Shown piece by piece: positions 35,510 through 45,245 of a DNA stretch of 64,000 nt; the first letter of the stretch is position 1; each line of letters opens with the position of its first letter. Below the pieces are notes generated by a model that was not told the origin of the DNA, made no database searches, and saw only the letters and a list, made by a program, of their open reading frames with translations. The stretch is from assembly GCF_021390935.1 (NCBI RefSeq), contig NZ_JAJPUI010000001.1, forward strand, positions 496,001 to 560,000, written 5' to 3'. The stretch is from Streptomyces sp. CC228A. Its GTDB lineage: Bacteria; Actinomycetota; Actinomycetes; Streptomycetales; Streptomycetaceae. The translations under genes and the position numbers were made by a program.

Positions 35510-38179
35510 TCAGGCCGTCTCGGCGACCAGGCGCTCGACGGCGGCGATGGCCTCGCCGACGGCCTCCGGGTTCTGGCCGCCGCCCTGCGCGACGTCCGGC
35601 TTGCCGCCGCCGCCGCCGCCGAGGGTCTTGGCGGCGGTGCGGACCAGGTCGCCGGCCTTGAGGCCGCGCTCGCGGGCGGCCTCGTTGGTGGCGATCACGG
35701 TCAGCGGGCGGCCGCCCGCGGTGGTGAACAGGGCGACGACGGCCGGGCGGCTCGCCGGGATCCGGCCGCGCACGTCGAGGACCAGCCTGCGCAGGTCGTC
35801 GGCGCCGGTGCCGTCCGGCACCTGACCGGTGACGAGGGAGACGCCGTGCACGTCGCGGGCGGAGTCCGCGAGGCCGGCGGCGGCCTGGAGGACCTTCTCC
35901 GCGCGGAACTTCTCGATCTCCTTCTCGGCGTCCTTCAGCTTGCCGAGCATGGCGGAGATCTTCTCCGGCAGCTCCTCCGGGCGGCCCTTGACCAGCTCCT
36001 GGAGCTGGGCGACGACCGTGTGCTCGCGAGCGAGGAAGTGGTACGCGTCGACGCCGACGAGGGCCTCGATACGGCGCACGCCGGAGCCGATGGAGGACTC
36101 GCCGAGCAGCTTCACCAGGCCGAGCTGGGCGGTGTTGTGCACGTGGGTGCCACCGCACAGCTCCTTGGAGAAGTCGCCGATGGTGACGACGCGGACCCGC
36201 TCGCCGTACTTCTCGCCGAACTCGGCGATGGCGCCCTGCCGCTTGGCCTCGTCGATCGGCATGACCTCGGCGTGCACGTCGAGCTCGCGGGCCAGCACTT
36301 CGTTGATCTTCTGCTCGACGTCGGTGAGGACCGTGCCGGGCACGGCGGACGGGGAGCCGAAGTCGAAGCGGAAGCGGCCCGGGGAGTTCTCGGAGCCGGC
36401 CTGGGCGGCCGTGGGGCCGAGGGCGTCGCGCAGCGCCTGGTGGGTGAGGTGGGTGGCGCTGTGGGAGCGGGCGATGGCGCGGCGGCGCCGGACGTCGATG
36501 GTGGCGTAGGCGGTGGCGCCGACGGTGACCTCGCCGACCTGGACGGAACCCTTGTGCACGGACACGCCCGGGACCGGCTGCTGGACGTCGCGGACCTGGA
36601 TGACGGCGCCGCTGTGCAGCTTGATGCGGCCCTGGTCGGCGAGCTGGCCGCCGCCCTCGGCGTAGAAGGGGGTGCGGTCGAGGACCACCTCGACGTCGTC
36701 ACCCTCGGAGGCGGCCGGGGAGGGCACGCCGTTGACGAGGAGGCCGACGACGGTGGTCTCGCCCTCGGTGCTGGTGTAGCCGGTGAACTCGGTGGCGCCG
36801 GAGGAGTCGGCGATCTCGCGGTACGCGGTGACGTCGGCGTGGCCGGTCTTCTTGGCCTGGGCGTCGGCCTTGGCGCGCTCGCGCTGCTCCTTCATGAGGC
36901 GGCGGAAGCCGTCCTCGTCCACGGTGAGGCCCTGCTCGGCGGCCATCTCCAGGGTGAGGTCGATGGGGAAGCCCCAGGTGTCGTGGAGCAGGAACGCCTT
37001 GTCGCCGGCGAGGACGGTGGAGCCGGCCTGCCTGGCCTCGGCGACAGCGCCGTCCAGGACGTTCGTCCCGGCGTTGAGGGTCTTGAGGAAGCGGGCCTCC
37101 TCGGCCAGGGCGACGGCCTCGATGCGCTCGCGGTCGGTCGCCAGCTCCGGGTACTGCTCGCCCATGGTCGTGATGACGGTGTCGACGAGCTCGCCGACGA
37201 CCGGGCCGGTGGCGCCGAGCAGCCGCATGTTGCGGATGGCGCGGCGCATGATGCGGCGCAGCACGTAGCCGCGGCCCTCGTTGCCCGGGGTGACGCCGTC
37301 ACCGATGAGCATCACGGAGGTGCGCATGTGGTCGGCGACCACGCGCAGGGACACGTCGGAGTCGTCGGCCCGGCCGTAGTCGACGCCGGTGAGCCCGGTG
37401 GCCTTGTCGATGACGACCTTCAGGGTGTCGGTCTCGTACATGTTCCGTACGCCCTGGAGGATCATCGCCAGGCGCTCCATGCCGAGGCCCGTGTCGATGT
37501 TCTTGCTCGGCAGGTCTCCGAGGATCTCGAAGTCGTCCTTGCCGGTGCCCTGGCCGCGCTCGTACTGCATGAAGACCAGGTTCCAGATCTCCACGTACCG
37601 CTCGTCGTTGACGGCGGGGCCGCCCTCGGCGCCGAACTCGGGGCCCCGGTCGTAGTTGATCTCGGAGCAGGGGCCGCAGGGGCCGGGCACGCCCATGGAC
37701 CAGAAGTTGTCCTTCTTGCCGAGGCGCTGGATGCGCTCGGCGGGCACGCCGACGACGTCGCGCCAGATCTGCTCGGCCTCGTCGTCGTCCTGGTAGACGG
37801 TGATCCAGAGCTTCTCCGGCTCCAGGCCGTAGCCGCCGTGCTCGACCGGGCTGGTCAGCAGCTCCCAGGCGAGCTTGATGGCGCCTTCCTTGAAGTAGTC
37901 GCCGAAGGAGAAGTTGCCGCACATCTGGAAGAACGTGCCGTGCCGGGTGGTCTTGCCGACCTCTTCGATGTCGGGCGTGCGCACGCACTTCTGCACGCTG
38001 GCGGCGCGCGCGAACGGCGGCTTGACCTCACCGAGGAAGTAGGGCTTGAAGGGCACCATGCCCGCGGGGACGAGGAGGAGAGTCGGGTCGTCCGCGATGA
38101 GCGACGCCGAAGGCACGACGGTGTGCCCGCGCTCCTCGAAGAAGCTCAGCCAGCGGCGGCGGATTTCAGCCGACTCCAT
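35510..38179 (-). CDS. alaS: Alanyl-tRNA synthetase
   Basis: AlaS charges tRNA-Ala and edits mischarged Ser and Gly. The 889-residue product has the class II catalytic core ([38 protein letters not shown]), the editing domain with zinc ligands in [12 protein letters not shown] and [13 protein letters not shown], and a DHHA1 C-terminal domain ending in the Gly-rich [18 protein letters not shown]. Its ATG 38179 overlaps the stop of the upstream small gene (TGATG). Confidence 0.97.
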   Translation of the reverse strand: MESAEIRRRWLSFFEERGHTVVPSASLIADDPTLLLVPAGMVPFKPYFLGEVKPPFARAASVQKCVRTPDIEEVGKTTRHGTFFQMCGNFSFGDYFKEGAIKLAWELLTSPVEHGGYGLEPEKLWITVYQDDDEAEQIWRDVVGVPAERIQRLGKKDNFWSMGVPGPCGPCSEINYDRGPEFGAEGGPAVNDERYVEIWNLVFMQYERGQGTGKDDFEILGDLPSKNIDTGLGMERLAMILQGVRNMYETDTLKVVIDKATGLTGVDYGRADDSDVSLRVVADHMRTSVMLIGDGVTPGNEGRGYVLRRIMRRAIRNMRLLGATGPVVGELVDTVITTMGEQYPELATDRERIEAVALAEEARFLKTLNAGTNVLDGAVAEARQAGSTVLAGDKAFLLHDTWGFPIDLTLEMAAEQGLTVDEDGFRRLMKEQRERAKADAQAKKTGHADVTAYREIADSSGATEFTGYTSTEGETTVVGLLVNGVPSPAASEGDDVEVVLDRTPFYAEGGGQLADQGRIKLHSGAVIQVRDVQQPVPGVSVHKGSVQVGEVTVGATAYATIDVRRRRAIARSHSATHLTHQALRDALGPTAAQAGSENSPGRFRFDFGSPSAVPGTVLTDVEQKINEVLARELDVHAEVMPIDEAKRQGAIAEFGEKYGERVRVVTIGDFSKELCGGTHVHNTAQLGLVKLLGESSIGSGVRRIEALVGVDAYHFLAREHTVVAQLQELVKGRPEELPEKISAMLGKLKDAEKEIEKFRAEKVLQAAAGLADSARDVHGVSLVTGQVPDGTGADDLRRLVLDVRGRIPASRPAVVALFTTAGGRPLTVIATNEAARERGLKAGDLVRTAAKTLGGGGGGKPDVAQGGGQNPEAVGEAIAAVERLVAETA

Positions 38180-38529
38180 CAGTGGTCCTCATTCCGGTCG
38201 TACGGGTGGGTGGGGTGGGTGCGGTCTCGGTGGGCGGGGGCGGGGGCGGCGCCCCGTGCGGGGCCGAGGGCCGACCGGCGCGGGGCGGGCAGGGCGTCGG
38301 CGGGTGCGTCGATCCCCAGTGCCTGCTCCAGCTCGGCCTCGCGCTGCAGCATGCCCGCGCGGACGTCGAGCGCGAAGTCCTTGAGCCGGTGGCCCGCCTC
38401 GACGGCCTTGTCGGCGGCCTGGGCGGCGAGGCTCTCGGGGGTCAGCTGCCTGAGCTTGCGGTGCGCCTTGTTGGTGGCCCACACGCCGGCTGCCGCGCCG
38501 GCGGTGAACCAGAACGCTCGGCGGAACAT
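38179..38529 (-). CDS. DUF6167-type small membrane-associated protein
   Basis: The 116-residue product begins [27 protein letters not shown], a short hydrophobic anchor followed by a basic stretch. An amphipathic helix ([24 protein letters not shown]) and a His/Pro/Arg-rich tail ending in YDRNEDH follow. It resembles the DUF6167 family of unknown function found next to alaS in streptomycetes. ATG 38529 is chosen because the hydrophobic anchor starts there; the longer open frame from 38994 overlaps the DUF948 gene. Its stop overlaps the alaS start. Confidence 0.82.
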   Translation of the reverse strand: MFRRAFWFTAGAAAGVWATNKAHRKLRQLTPESLAAQAADKAVEAGHRLKDFALDVRAGMLQREAELEQALGIDAPADALPAPRRSALGPARGAAPAPAHRDRTHPTHPYDRNEDH

Positions 38530-38537
38530 GTGTCGCG

Positions 38538-38987
38538 TCAGCCCTTCCGGTTGCGGCCGCGCGCCTTGGGCACGGTGCGGCCGACGATGACGGTGCGCCG
38601 CGCCGCGGGCGCCGGTCGGTCGGGCCTCTCGGTGCGGTCCCCCGCGTCGCGGCTCATGGCCCGGCGTACGCCGTAGCCGAACGCCGCGACCTTCACGAGC
38701 GGGCCGCCGAGGGTGGAGGCCACGGTCGTGGAGAGGGCGGAGGCGTTGGAGGCGACCTCCTGGACGTCCGAGGCGATGGCGTCGACGCGGTCGAGCTGGG
38801 TCTGCGCGGAGCGGAGCGTCGCGGAGGCGTCGGCCAGCAGGGGCACCGCCTGCTCGGTCACGTCCGCCACGAGACGGGTGGTCGCCTTGAGCGTCTGGGC
38901 CAGCCTCACCAGCACCACGGCCAGGAAGGAGACCAGGATCGCCCAGAAGACGGCCACCAGGATCCCGGCAACCTCTCCACCGGTCAC
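38538..38987 (-). CDS. DUF948 membrane protein
   Basis: The 149-residue product has an N-terminal transmembrane helix (GILVAVFWAILVSFLAVVLVRLA). A long coiled-coil-like helix (LKATTRLVADVTEQAVPLL, SAQTQLDRVDAIASDVQEV) and a basic C-terminal tail follow. This is the layout of the DUF948 family, some of which are linked to general stress. GTG 38987 gives TGGEVAGILV directly before the membrane helix; the frame to 39293 is rejected as nonconserved. It heads the DUF948-DUF6167-alaS-ruvX-mltG-aroE series. Confidence 0.85.
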   Translation of the reverse strand: MTGGEVAGILVAVFWAILVSFLAVVLVRLAQTLKATTRLVADVTEQAVPLLADASATLRSAQTQLDRVDAIASDVQEVASNASALSTTVASTLGGPLVKVAAFGYGVRRAMSRDAGDRTERPDRPAPAARRTVIVGRTVPKARGRNRKG

Positions 38988-39165
38988 TGTGCACCGCTCT
39001 CTGCTCGTCGAAGTCCGTTGGTTCGCGTGTATCTCGGTCACTGAAGGTCGTTCTCCGAGCCTATCGCGCCCGTGGTGGCGCCCCGTACCGGATTGCGGGC
39101 CGCGCCGGGAAGGCGGGAGACGGGGTTTGTACGGAGAGCAGCGCGATCGGTACGCTCCGTGTCTC

Positions 39166-41310
39166 ATGCGACGGAGCAATCTGCCTGCCGAGTTGAACCG
39201 GTTCGTCGGGCGTGACGCGGAACGCGGTGAGTTGGACCAGCTGCTGGCGGACTTCCGCCTGGTGACGGTGGTGGGGGTGGGCGGGGTCGGCAAGACCCGG
39301 CTGGTGGTGCAGGCGGCCCGGGAGGCGCAGAAACGCTACTGCGACGGTGTGCACCTCGTGGAGCTGGCGGGGCTGCGCGATCCGGAGCTGGTGGATCACG
39401 CGCTGGCGGAGGCGCTGGGGCCGGCCGACCAGACGAGCCGTCCACCGCGGGAGGTGCTGGCGGACCATCTGGCGGGGCGCAGGGTGCTGCTGGTGCTGGA
39501 CGGCTTCGAGCACCTGGTGGACGCGTGCGCCGCCGTGGTGCGGCGGCTGCTGCTGAGCGCGCCGGGGCTGACGGTGCTCGCGGCGGGGCGGCGGCCGCTG
39601 CGGGTGGACGGCGAGGCGGTGCTGGCTCTGGCGCCGATGCCGGACGGGGACGCGGTGCGGCTGTTCACGGACCGCGCACGGGCGGTGTGCCCCGGGTTCG
39701 AGGCCGGCGACCCCGACCCCGTGCGGGAGCTGTGCCGGCGCCTGGACGGGATCCCGCTGGCTCTGGAACTGGCGGCGGGCCGGCTGCCCGCGCTGTCGGT
39801 GGAGCAGGTGCTGGAGCGGCTCGACGACCGGTTCCGGCTGCTGACCCGGGGTAGCCGGGGTGCGGCGGCACGGCACCGGACGCTGCGCACGGCCATCGGG
39901 TGGAGCCATGAGCTGTGCACCCCGGAGGAGCGGCTGCTGTGGGCCCGCCTGTCGGTCTTCGCGGGCCCCTTCGACCTGGAGGCGGTGGAGTACGTGTGCA
40001 CGGGCCCCGAGCTGCCGCCGGAGCGGGTGCTCGACGTGCTGGACGAGCTGATCGCCCAGTCGGTGGTGCTGCGTGACGGCACGGGCCCGGCGGGGTTGCG
40101 CTACCGCATGCTGGACACGGTCGCCGCCTACGGGGCGGAGTGGCTGTCCGCGCTGGGCGACACGCCCCGGCTGCGGCGGCGCCACCGCGACTGGTACATG
40201 GGGCTGGCCACGTGGTGCGAGCTGGAGTGGTTCAGCCCCCGGCAGGCGGAGGTGGCGGCGTGCGCGGAGAGTGCGCTGCCGAACCTGCGGGCGGCGCTGG
40301 AGCTGTGCCTGGAGGTGCCGGGCGAGGCGCACCTGGCGCAGCACCTGGCGGGGACGCTGTGGTTCTACTGGGTGGGCTGCGGGCGGCTCTCGGAGGGGCG
40401 GCACTGGCTGGACCGGGCGGTGGCGCTGGAGTCCGGCAACGAGGACGCGCGGCTGAAGGCCCTGTGGGTGCTGGGGTACGTGGCGATCCTGCAGGGCGAC
40501 GGGACGGCGGCGGTGGGTGCCCTGCACGAGTGCGGGGAGCGGGCGGAGCGCGTCGGCCACGCGCTGGCCCAGGCGTACACCACGCACCGGAAGGGGTGCC
40601 TGGCGCTGCTGTCGGACGACATGCAGGGGGCGCAGGAGCTGCTGGGACGGGCGCTCGCGGCGTACCGGAAGCTGGGCGAGCTGAACAGCCAGGTGCTCAT
40701 GGGCCAGGTGGAGTTGGCGATCACCAAGGTGTTCCAGGGGGACCTGGAGGCCGCGGTCGCGCTGTGCGGCGAGGTGCGGGAGGTGTGCGAGGAGCGCGGC
40801 GAGCGGTGGACGCGGGCGTACGCCCTGTACGTGCTGGCGTACGCGGCGTGGACGCGGGGCGACCCGGTCGCGGCGCGGGAGCTGCTCGACGAGTGCGTGG
40901 TGATCGACCACGCGTTCCACGACCTGGTGGGCCTGGTGCTGGCCGTGGAGCTGCTGGCGCTGGTCACCGCGGGCGAGGGCGACCCGGTGGAGGCGGCGGT
41001 GCTCCAGGGTGCGGCCGGCCGGATGTGGGAGTCGGTGGGGCCGCCGCTGTTCGGTTCGGCGTATTTCAGCGCGCCGCGGCGGCTGTGCGAGCAGCGGGTG
41101 CGGGAGGCGCTGGGGCAGGAGGCGTTCCTGGCGTACGTCGCGGAGGGCAGGGCGCTGGAGCTGGACGCGGCGGTGGAGCGGGCGCTGTCGGGGCGTCCGC
41201 GCCCGGCGGCGCCCGCGGCGGAGCGGGTGCGCGGCGGGCGCGGCCTGCTGCCGCAGACGCGGAAGCCCGCCGACTCCCCCACCGTGAAGGGCGGGGAGCC
41301 GACGGGCTGA
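39166..41310 (+). CDS. STAND-type (NB-ARC-like) ATPase with a C-terminal helical-repeat region
   Basis: The 714-residue product opens with LPAELNRFVGRDAERGELDQLL. A signal-transduction ATPase core follows: Walker A VVGVGGVGKTRLV (about 35-47), Walker B RVLLVLDGFEHLVDA (about 106-120) and the GxP motif GIPLALELAAGRLPALS near 193. From about residue 370 to 650 it consists of Ala/Leu-rich helical pairs typical of TPR superhelices (LWVLGYVAILQGD, AYALYVLAYAAWTRGD). Related AfsR/LuxR-type proteins carry a DNA-binding output domain; none is visible at either end. ATG 39166 is chosen at the start of homology. It is divergent from the DUF948 group and convergent with rpsD. Confidence 0.88.
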   Translation: MRRSNLPAELNRFVGRDAERGELDQLLADFRLVTVVGVGGVGKTRLVVQAAREAQKRYCDGVHLVELAGLRDPELVDHALAEALGPADQTSRPPREVLADHLAGRRVLLVLDGFEHLVDACAAVVRRLLLSAPGLTVLAAGRRPLRVDGEAVLALAPMPDGDAVRLFTDRARAVCPGFEAGDPDPVRELCRRLDGIPLALELAAGRLPALSVEQVLERLDDRFRLLTRGSRGAAARHRTLRTAIGWSHELCTPEERLLWARLSVFAGPFDLEAVEYVCTGPELPPERVLDVLDELIAQSVVLRDGTGPAGLRYRMLDTVAAYGAEWLSALGDTPRLRRRHRDWYMGLATWCELEWFSPRQAEVAACAESALPNLRAALELCLEVPGEAHLAQHLAGTLWFYWVGCGRLSEGRHWLDRAVALESGNEDARLKALWVLGYVAILQGDGTAAVGALHECGERAERVGHALAQAYTTHRKGCLALLSDDMQGAQELLGRALAAYRKLGELNSQVLMGQVELAITKVFQGDLEAAVALCGEVREVCEERGERWTRAYALYVLAYAAWTRGDPVAARELLDECVVIDHAFHDLVGLVLAVELLALVTAGEGDPVEAAVLQGAAGRMWESVGPPLFGSAYFSAPRRLCEQRVREALGQEAFLAYVAEGRALELDAAVERALSGRPRPAAPAAERVRGGRGLLPQTRKPADSPTVKGGEPTG

Positions 41311-41333
41311 ACGCACGCCGGGGCGCTGCGGGC

Positions 41334-41366
41334 GGCGCGCCCGGTCCCGCGGGGGCCGGGCGCGCC
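41334..41366. terminator. Bidirectional terminator between the STAND ATPase gene and rpsD
   Basis: An 11-bp stem GGCGCGCCCGG / CCGGGCGCGCC with extra CCC/GGG pairs inside lies between convergent genes ending at 41310 and 41396. A second short palindrome (GCGGTACGGGTACCGC, about 41373) follows. Confidence 0.75.
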
Positions 41367-41395
41367 GGGTTCGCGGTACGGGTACCGCGCCCGGG

Positions 41396-42010
41396 TCAGC
41401 GGGCGTAGTACTCGACGACGAGCTGCTCGTCGCAGACGACCGGGATCTCCTTGCGGTTCGGCTCGCGGTCGAGGCGGAAGGCCAGGGCCTTCAGGTTGAC
41501 CTGCAGGTAGCGCGGGGTCTCGCCGTCGGGGGCGAAGCCACCCTCGCGGGCGACCTGGAACAGGGTCTTGCTGCGCGAGCGCTCGCGGACCATCACGACG
41601 TCGTCCGGGCGGACGCGGAAGGACGGCTTGTCGACCTTCTGGCCGTTGACCTGGATGTGGCCGTGGACGACCATCTGGCGGGCCTGGTAGATGGTGCGGG
41701 CGATGCCCGAGCGCAGGACCAGGGCGTCGAGGCGGCGCTCCAGCTCGACCACCAGGGCCTCGCCCGTCTTGCCCTCGGCCTTCTTGGCGCGGTCGTAGGC
41801 GCGGGCCATCTGGCGCTCGCTGATGTCGTACTGGGCGCGCAGGCGCTGCTTCTCCAGCAGACGGACCTTGTAGTCCGAGTTCTGCTTGCGTCCGCGGCCG
41901 TGCTCGCCCGGCGGGTACGGACGGGCCTCGAAGTACTTGACGGCCTTCGGCGTCAGCGCGATGCCGAGCGCACGGGACTTCTTGACCTTGGGACGCGACT
42001 GGTTAGGCAC
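41396..42010 (-). CDS. rpsD: 30S ribosomal protein S4, zinc-free form
   Basis: S4 nucleates 30S assembly by binding the 5' domain of 16S rRNA. The 204-residue product has the S4 RNA-binding domain ([34 protein letters not shown]) and a basic N-terminal part ([20 protein letters not shown]). The N-terminal four-cysteine zinc motif of some S4 proteins is absent; the only Cys is in VVCDEQ near the C-terminus. So this is a zinc-independent (C-minus) paralogue. The GTG start at 42010 is preceded by GGAGG. Only 56 bp separate it from the divergent DUF2470 gene, and that gap contains an iron box. Confidence 0.95.
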   Translation of the reverse strand: MPNQSRPKVKKSRALGIALTPKAVKYFEARPYPPGEHGRGRKQNSDYKVRLLEKQRLRAQYDISERQMARAYDRAKKAEGKTGEALVVELERRLDALVLRSGIARTIYQARQMVVHGHIQVNGQKVDKPSFRVRPDDVVMVRERSRSKTLFQVAREGGFAPDGETPRYLQVNLKALAFRLDREPNRKEIPVVCDEQLVVEYYAR

Positions 42011-42033
42011 GTTCTCCAGACCTCCGAAATAGG

Positions 42034-42052
42034 TTAGGTTAGGCTCACCTTA
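42034..42052 (+). promoter_or_regulatory. Iron box (DmdR/IdeR operator)
   Basis: TTAGGTTAGGCTCACCTTA matches 17 of 19 bases of the DmdR/IdeR consensus TTAGGTTAGGCTAACCTAA. It lies 14 bp upstream of ATG 42067 of the DUF2470 gene, with AAGGAG between, and 24 bp upstream of the divergent rpsD start. With ferrous iron, DmdR should repress the plus-strand gene. Confidence 0.85.
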
Positions 42053-42066
42053 CTCAAGGAGATCGC

Positions 42067-42987
42067 ATGTCTCGCCCTGGGAACACCACACGCATCACGG
42101 ACGGCAGCACGAAGAACGATGCCTCTCAGCAGGGCATCGACGTGACGGAGGTCCGATCAGCTCATGGTCAGCCGCGTCCCAGCGGGCCAGAAACCGCCCG
42201 GATGCCGTCAGCAGCCGAGCGCACACGAACTCTCGTACAGGGTACATGCTCCGCGGCGCTGCTCGTCCCGGGGCCCGCGGCGCCCGGCCCGGACCAGCAG
42301 CTTCCCGACCCGCTCCCGCTCCACCTCCAGCCCGACGCCCGCGCGGTGGGCCCGGACGGCGAGGTCCTGCTGCTGTACCCGGCGGACTCCCCGGCCGTAC
42401 GGGCCGCCACCCACGCCCAGGACGACGAGCTGCCCGCCGTGCTGGAGCTCACGGACGTGGCACCGGTCGCCGTCCCCCACCGTATCCGCGCCCGCGCCTG
42501 GGTGCGCGGCTGGCTCACCACCGTGCCCGGCTTGGCCGAACCCGGCCACATGATGCTGCGCCTGGAGGTCGGCGAGGTGTACGTCGACGACCTGTGGGGA
42601 GCCGGACCCGTCGACCCGGAGGACTTCGCCCGCGCCGCACCCGACCCGCTCAGGCAGCACGAGACGGAGCTGCTCCAGCACCTGGCGGCCGCCCACGGCG
42701 ACCGGATGGCGACGCTGGCCTCCCTGCTGGGGGACCGCGCCGGCCACGGGGACGCGGCGGTGCGGAGCACGGTGCCGCTGGCCCTGGACCGCTTCGGGCT
42801 GCGGGTGCGCTGCCGGGACGCCGCGGCGCGCTCCTTCGACGCGCGCTTCGACTTCCCCGAGCCGGTGAGGGACGTGCACGGGCTGCGGCGCGCCATGCAC
42901 CGGCTCTTCGGCGAGGCCGCCGCCGCCCACGACGCGAGGACGCCCGCCGGCGGGGAGGCGGAAGGCGGGCCGGGGCAGCGCGCCTGA
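42067..42987 (+). CDS. DUF2470 domain protein under a predicted iron box
   Basis: From about residue 46 the 306-residue product shows the DUF2470 pattern. MPSAAERTRTLVQGTCSAALL is followed by LLLYPADSPAV, LELTDVAPVAVPHRIRARAWV and PDPLRQHETELLQHLAAAHGDRM (the DUF2470 helix core). VPLALDRFGLRVRCR and FDFPEPVRDVHGLRRAMHRLF complete it. DUF2470 is the C-terminal haem-binding-associated domain of HugZ-type proteins, which fits iron control. ATG 42067 follows an AAGGAG site directly behind the iron box. ATG 42202 is an alternative start, because the first 45 residues are not conserved and use less GC-biased codons. Confidence 0.85.
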   Translation: MSRPGNTTRITDGSTKNDASQQGIDVTEVRSAHGQPRPSGPETARMPSAAERTRTLVQGTCSAALLVPGPAAPGPDQQLPDPLPLHLQPDARAVGPDGEVLLLYPADSPAVRAATHAQDDELPAVLELTDVAPVAVPHRIRARAWVRGWLTTVPGLAEPGHMMLRLEVGEVYVDDLWGAGPVDPEDFARAAPDPLRQHETELLQHLAAAHGDRMATLASLLGDRAGHGDAAVRSTVPLALDRFGLRVRCRDAAARSFDARFDFPEPVRDVHGLRRAMHRLFGEAAAAHDARTPAGGEAEGGPGQRA

Positions 42988-43016
42988 GCCCTGCCCCCGC
43001 GGCGCGGCCGCGCACC

Positions 43017-44375
43017 TCAGGCGCCGCTCTCGCCGCGCAGCCGCTCGCGCACCTTCTCCACCACGTCGGCGTACCGCGCCTCGGCGCCGTAGCGGGTCGG
43101 CCGGTAGTACCGCCGGTCCTGGATCGCGTCGGGTGCGTACTGCTGGGCGGCGATCCCGCCCGGCACGTCGTGCGGGTACACGTACCCCTGGGCGTGGCCC
43201 AGCGAGGCCGCGCCCTTGTAGTGGCCGTCTCGCAGGTGGGCGGGGACCGGCCCGGCCAGCCCTTCCCGCACGTCCGCCCGGGCCGCCTGGATCGCGAGCG
43301 TCGCCGCGTTCGACTTCGGGGCCAGCGCGAGGGCGATCGTGGCGTGGCTGAGGGTGAGCGCCGCCTCGGGGAAGCCGATCATCGCCACCGCCTGCGCCGC
43401 CGCGACCGCCAGCGGCAGCGCCGTCGGGTCGGCGAGCCCGATGTCCTCGCTCGCCGAGATCATCAGCCGGCGCGCGATGAACCGCGGGTCCTCGCCCGCC
43501 TCGATCATCCGCGCCAGGTAGTGCAGGGCCGCGTCCGCGTCGGAGCCGCGGATCGACTTGATCAGGGCGCTCGCCACGTCGTAGTGCTGGTCGCCGTCCC
43601 GGTCGTAGGCCACCGCCGCCCGGTCCACCGCCGCCTCCAGCGTCGCCAGGCTGATCTCCTGCTCACCGAGGGCGAGCGCGGCCCCCGCCGCGGCCTCCAG
43701 CGCCGTCAGCGCCCGCCGCGCGTCCCCGCCCGCGACCCGCAGCAGGTGCGCCTCGGCGTCCTCGGGCAGCGTGACGGCGCCGCCCAGCCCGCGCTCCTCG
43801 GTCAGGGCCCGGTGCAGCAGTCCGCGCAGGTCGTCGTCGGTGAGCGGCTCCAGGGTGAGCAGCAGGGAGCGGGACAGCAGCGGCGAGATCACCGAGAAGT
43901 ACGGGTTCTCGGTGGTCGCGGCGATCAGGGTGACCCAGCGGTTCTCCACGGCGGGCAGCAGCGAGTCCTGCTGCGCCTTGCTGAACCGGTGGATCTCGTC
44001 CAGGAACAGGACGGTCTCCTTGCCGAAGCCGCCCGCCGCGCGCCGGGCCCCGTCGATCACGGCCCGGACCTCCTTGACGCCCGCGGTGATCGCGGACAGC
44101 TCCACGAACCGCTTGTCGGTGGCCTTGGACACCACGTATGCGAGCGTCGTCTTGCCGATGCCGGGCGGGCCCCACAGGATCACGGACGAGGAGCCCGCCG
44201 GTCCCCGGCCGCCCTCGCCGACCAGCCGCCGCAGCGGCGACCCCGGCTTCAGCAGGTGCCGCTGGCCGACCACCTCGTCGAGGGTGCGCGGGCGCATCCG
44301 GACGGCCAGGGGGCTGCTCGACGGGTCCTTCTCCTGGCGTTCCTCTGCTGCGGCGGTGAAAAGATCGGGCTCCAC
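43017..44375 (-). CDS. rarA: Replication-associated recombination protein RarA (MgsA)
   Basis: RarA is a clamp-loader-like AAA+ ATPase acting at stalled forks with RecA and SSB. The 452-residue product shows [20 protein letters not shown], Walker [15 protein letters not shown], Walker [17 protein letters not shown], sensor 1 [12 protein letters not shown] and a C-terminal tetramerisation region with [27 protein letters not shown] 44375 opens [13 protein letters not shown]. It is convergent with the DUF2470 gene and 69 bp downstream of the VKOR gene. Confidence 0.95.
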   Translation of the reverse strand: MEPDLFTAAAEERQEKDPSSSPLAVRMRPRTLDEVVGQRHLLKPGSPLRRLVGEGGRGPAGSSSVILWGPPGIGKTTLAYVVSKATDKRFVELSAITAGVKEVRAVIDGARRAAGGFGKETVLFLDEIHRFSKAQQDSLLPAVENRWVTLIAATTENPYFSVISPLLSRSLLLTLEPLTDDDLRGLLHRALTEERGLGGAVTLPEDAEAHLLRVAGGDARRALTALEAAAGAALALGEQEISLATLEAAVDRAAVAYDRDGDQHYDVASALIKSIRGSDADAALHYLARMIEAGEDPRFIARRLMISASEDIGLADPTALPLAVAAAQAVAMIGFPEAALTLSHATIALALAPKSNAATLAIQAARADVREGLAGPVPAHLRDGHYKGAASLGHAQGYVYPHDVPGGIAAQQYAPDAIQDRRYYRPTRYGAEARYADVVEKVRERLRGESGA

Positions 44376-44444
44376 GCCATGAAGCCTAAGCGAGCCCGCC
44401 GACAGTCCCGCCCGGCCGGCCGCCGCCCCGGCGGGCTCCCGGGG

Positions 44445-45065
44445 TCAGCTCGTCCAGAGCAGGTCCCACCAGCGGGTCAGGATCAGCATGACGATGATCC
44501 CGATGTGCAGGACGGGCACGACCCACGTGAACTCGTCGAAGAAGCGCCGCAGCCACCCCGGCGCGGGCAGCACGCCCTTGCGCACGTTGAACGAGGTGAC
44601 GTACCAGAACATCACGATCGTCGCGGCCCAGGCGAGGCAGCACCACAGGCACAGCGAGTTGATGACGTACAGGGACTGCTGCATCAGCCAGGTGCAGAAG
44701 CCCACACCGAAGAGCATGCCGCCGTTGAGGCCGAGCCAGTACCAGCGGCGGTAGCGGGCGCCCGCGAGCAGCCCGGCGCCGATCGCGACGACCATGCCGT
44801 ACGTGACCAGGCCGAGCATCGGGTTCGGGAAGCCGAAGACCGAGGCCTGCTCGCTCTTCATGATGTTCCCGCACGACACGATCGGGTTGAGGCTGCAGCC
44901 GGGGACGAAGTCCGGGTCCTCCAGCAGCTTGAACTTGTCGAGCGTGATGATCCACGCGGCGAGCAGCCCCGCGGCACCGGTGACGACGAGCATCCAGGAG
45001 AACGCCCTGCTCGCACCGAGCGCGCGCGAGTCCGGGGACACGGTGTCTGCAACTGCTTTCGTCAT
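44445..45065 (-). CDS. Vitamin K epoxide reductase family membrane protein
   Basis: VKOR homologues reoxidise DsbA-like proteins using quinones. The 206-residue product has about five transmembrane segments (AFSWMLVVTGAAGLLAAWI, MLGLVTYGMVVAIGAGLLAG, WLGLNGGMLFGVGFCTWLM, CLWCCLAWAATIVMFWYV, VVPVLHIGIIVMLILTRW). The catalytic CxxC lies in NSLCLWCCLAW and a partner cysteine pair in PGCSLNPIVSCGN. ATG 45065 gives MTKAVADTVS. It probably supports disulphide formation in exported proteins. A terminator separates it from hisS. Confidence 0.92.
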   Translation of the reverse strand: MTKAVADTVSPDSRALGASRAFSWMLVVTGAAGLLAAWIITLDKFKLLEDPDFVPGCSLNPIVSCGNIMKSEQASVFGFPNPMLGLVTYGMVVAIGAGLLAGARYRRWYWLGLNGGMLFGVGFCTWLMQQSLYVINSLCLWCCLAWAATIVMFWYVTSFNVRKGVLPAPGWLRRFFDEFTWVVPVLHIGIIVMLILTRWWDLLWTS

Positions 45066-45182
45066 CACGGCCGTTCCGTCGATGGGTCTGCTGCGGGGCG
45101 TCGGGGCGCCGTGGTCATTGTGCCGGACGCGGCACGGCGTGCGCCGTTCGATGCGGATAAAGAGCGGCCGGAAACAGCCGCC

Positions 45183-45213
45183 GAGGGCGGGCGCCCGCAC
45201 GGCGCCCGCCCTC
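45183..45213 (-). terminator. hisS terminator
   Basis: A perfect 13-bp stem GAGGGCGGGCGCC / GGCGCCCGCCCTC closes a 5-nt loop, about 30 bp after the hisS stop. Confidence 0.85.
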
Positions 45214-45245
45214 GTGCGCCCGGGAGCGCGGTGACGGCGGGCGGC

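Noticed and set aside
42034..42052. A promoter -10 pair for rpsD instead of an iron box
   Set aside because: The 19-bp match to the DmdR/IdeR operator is too extensive for chance; a promoter overlapping it is still possible.
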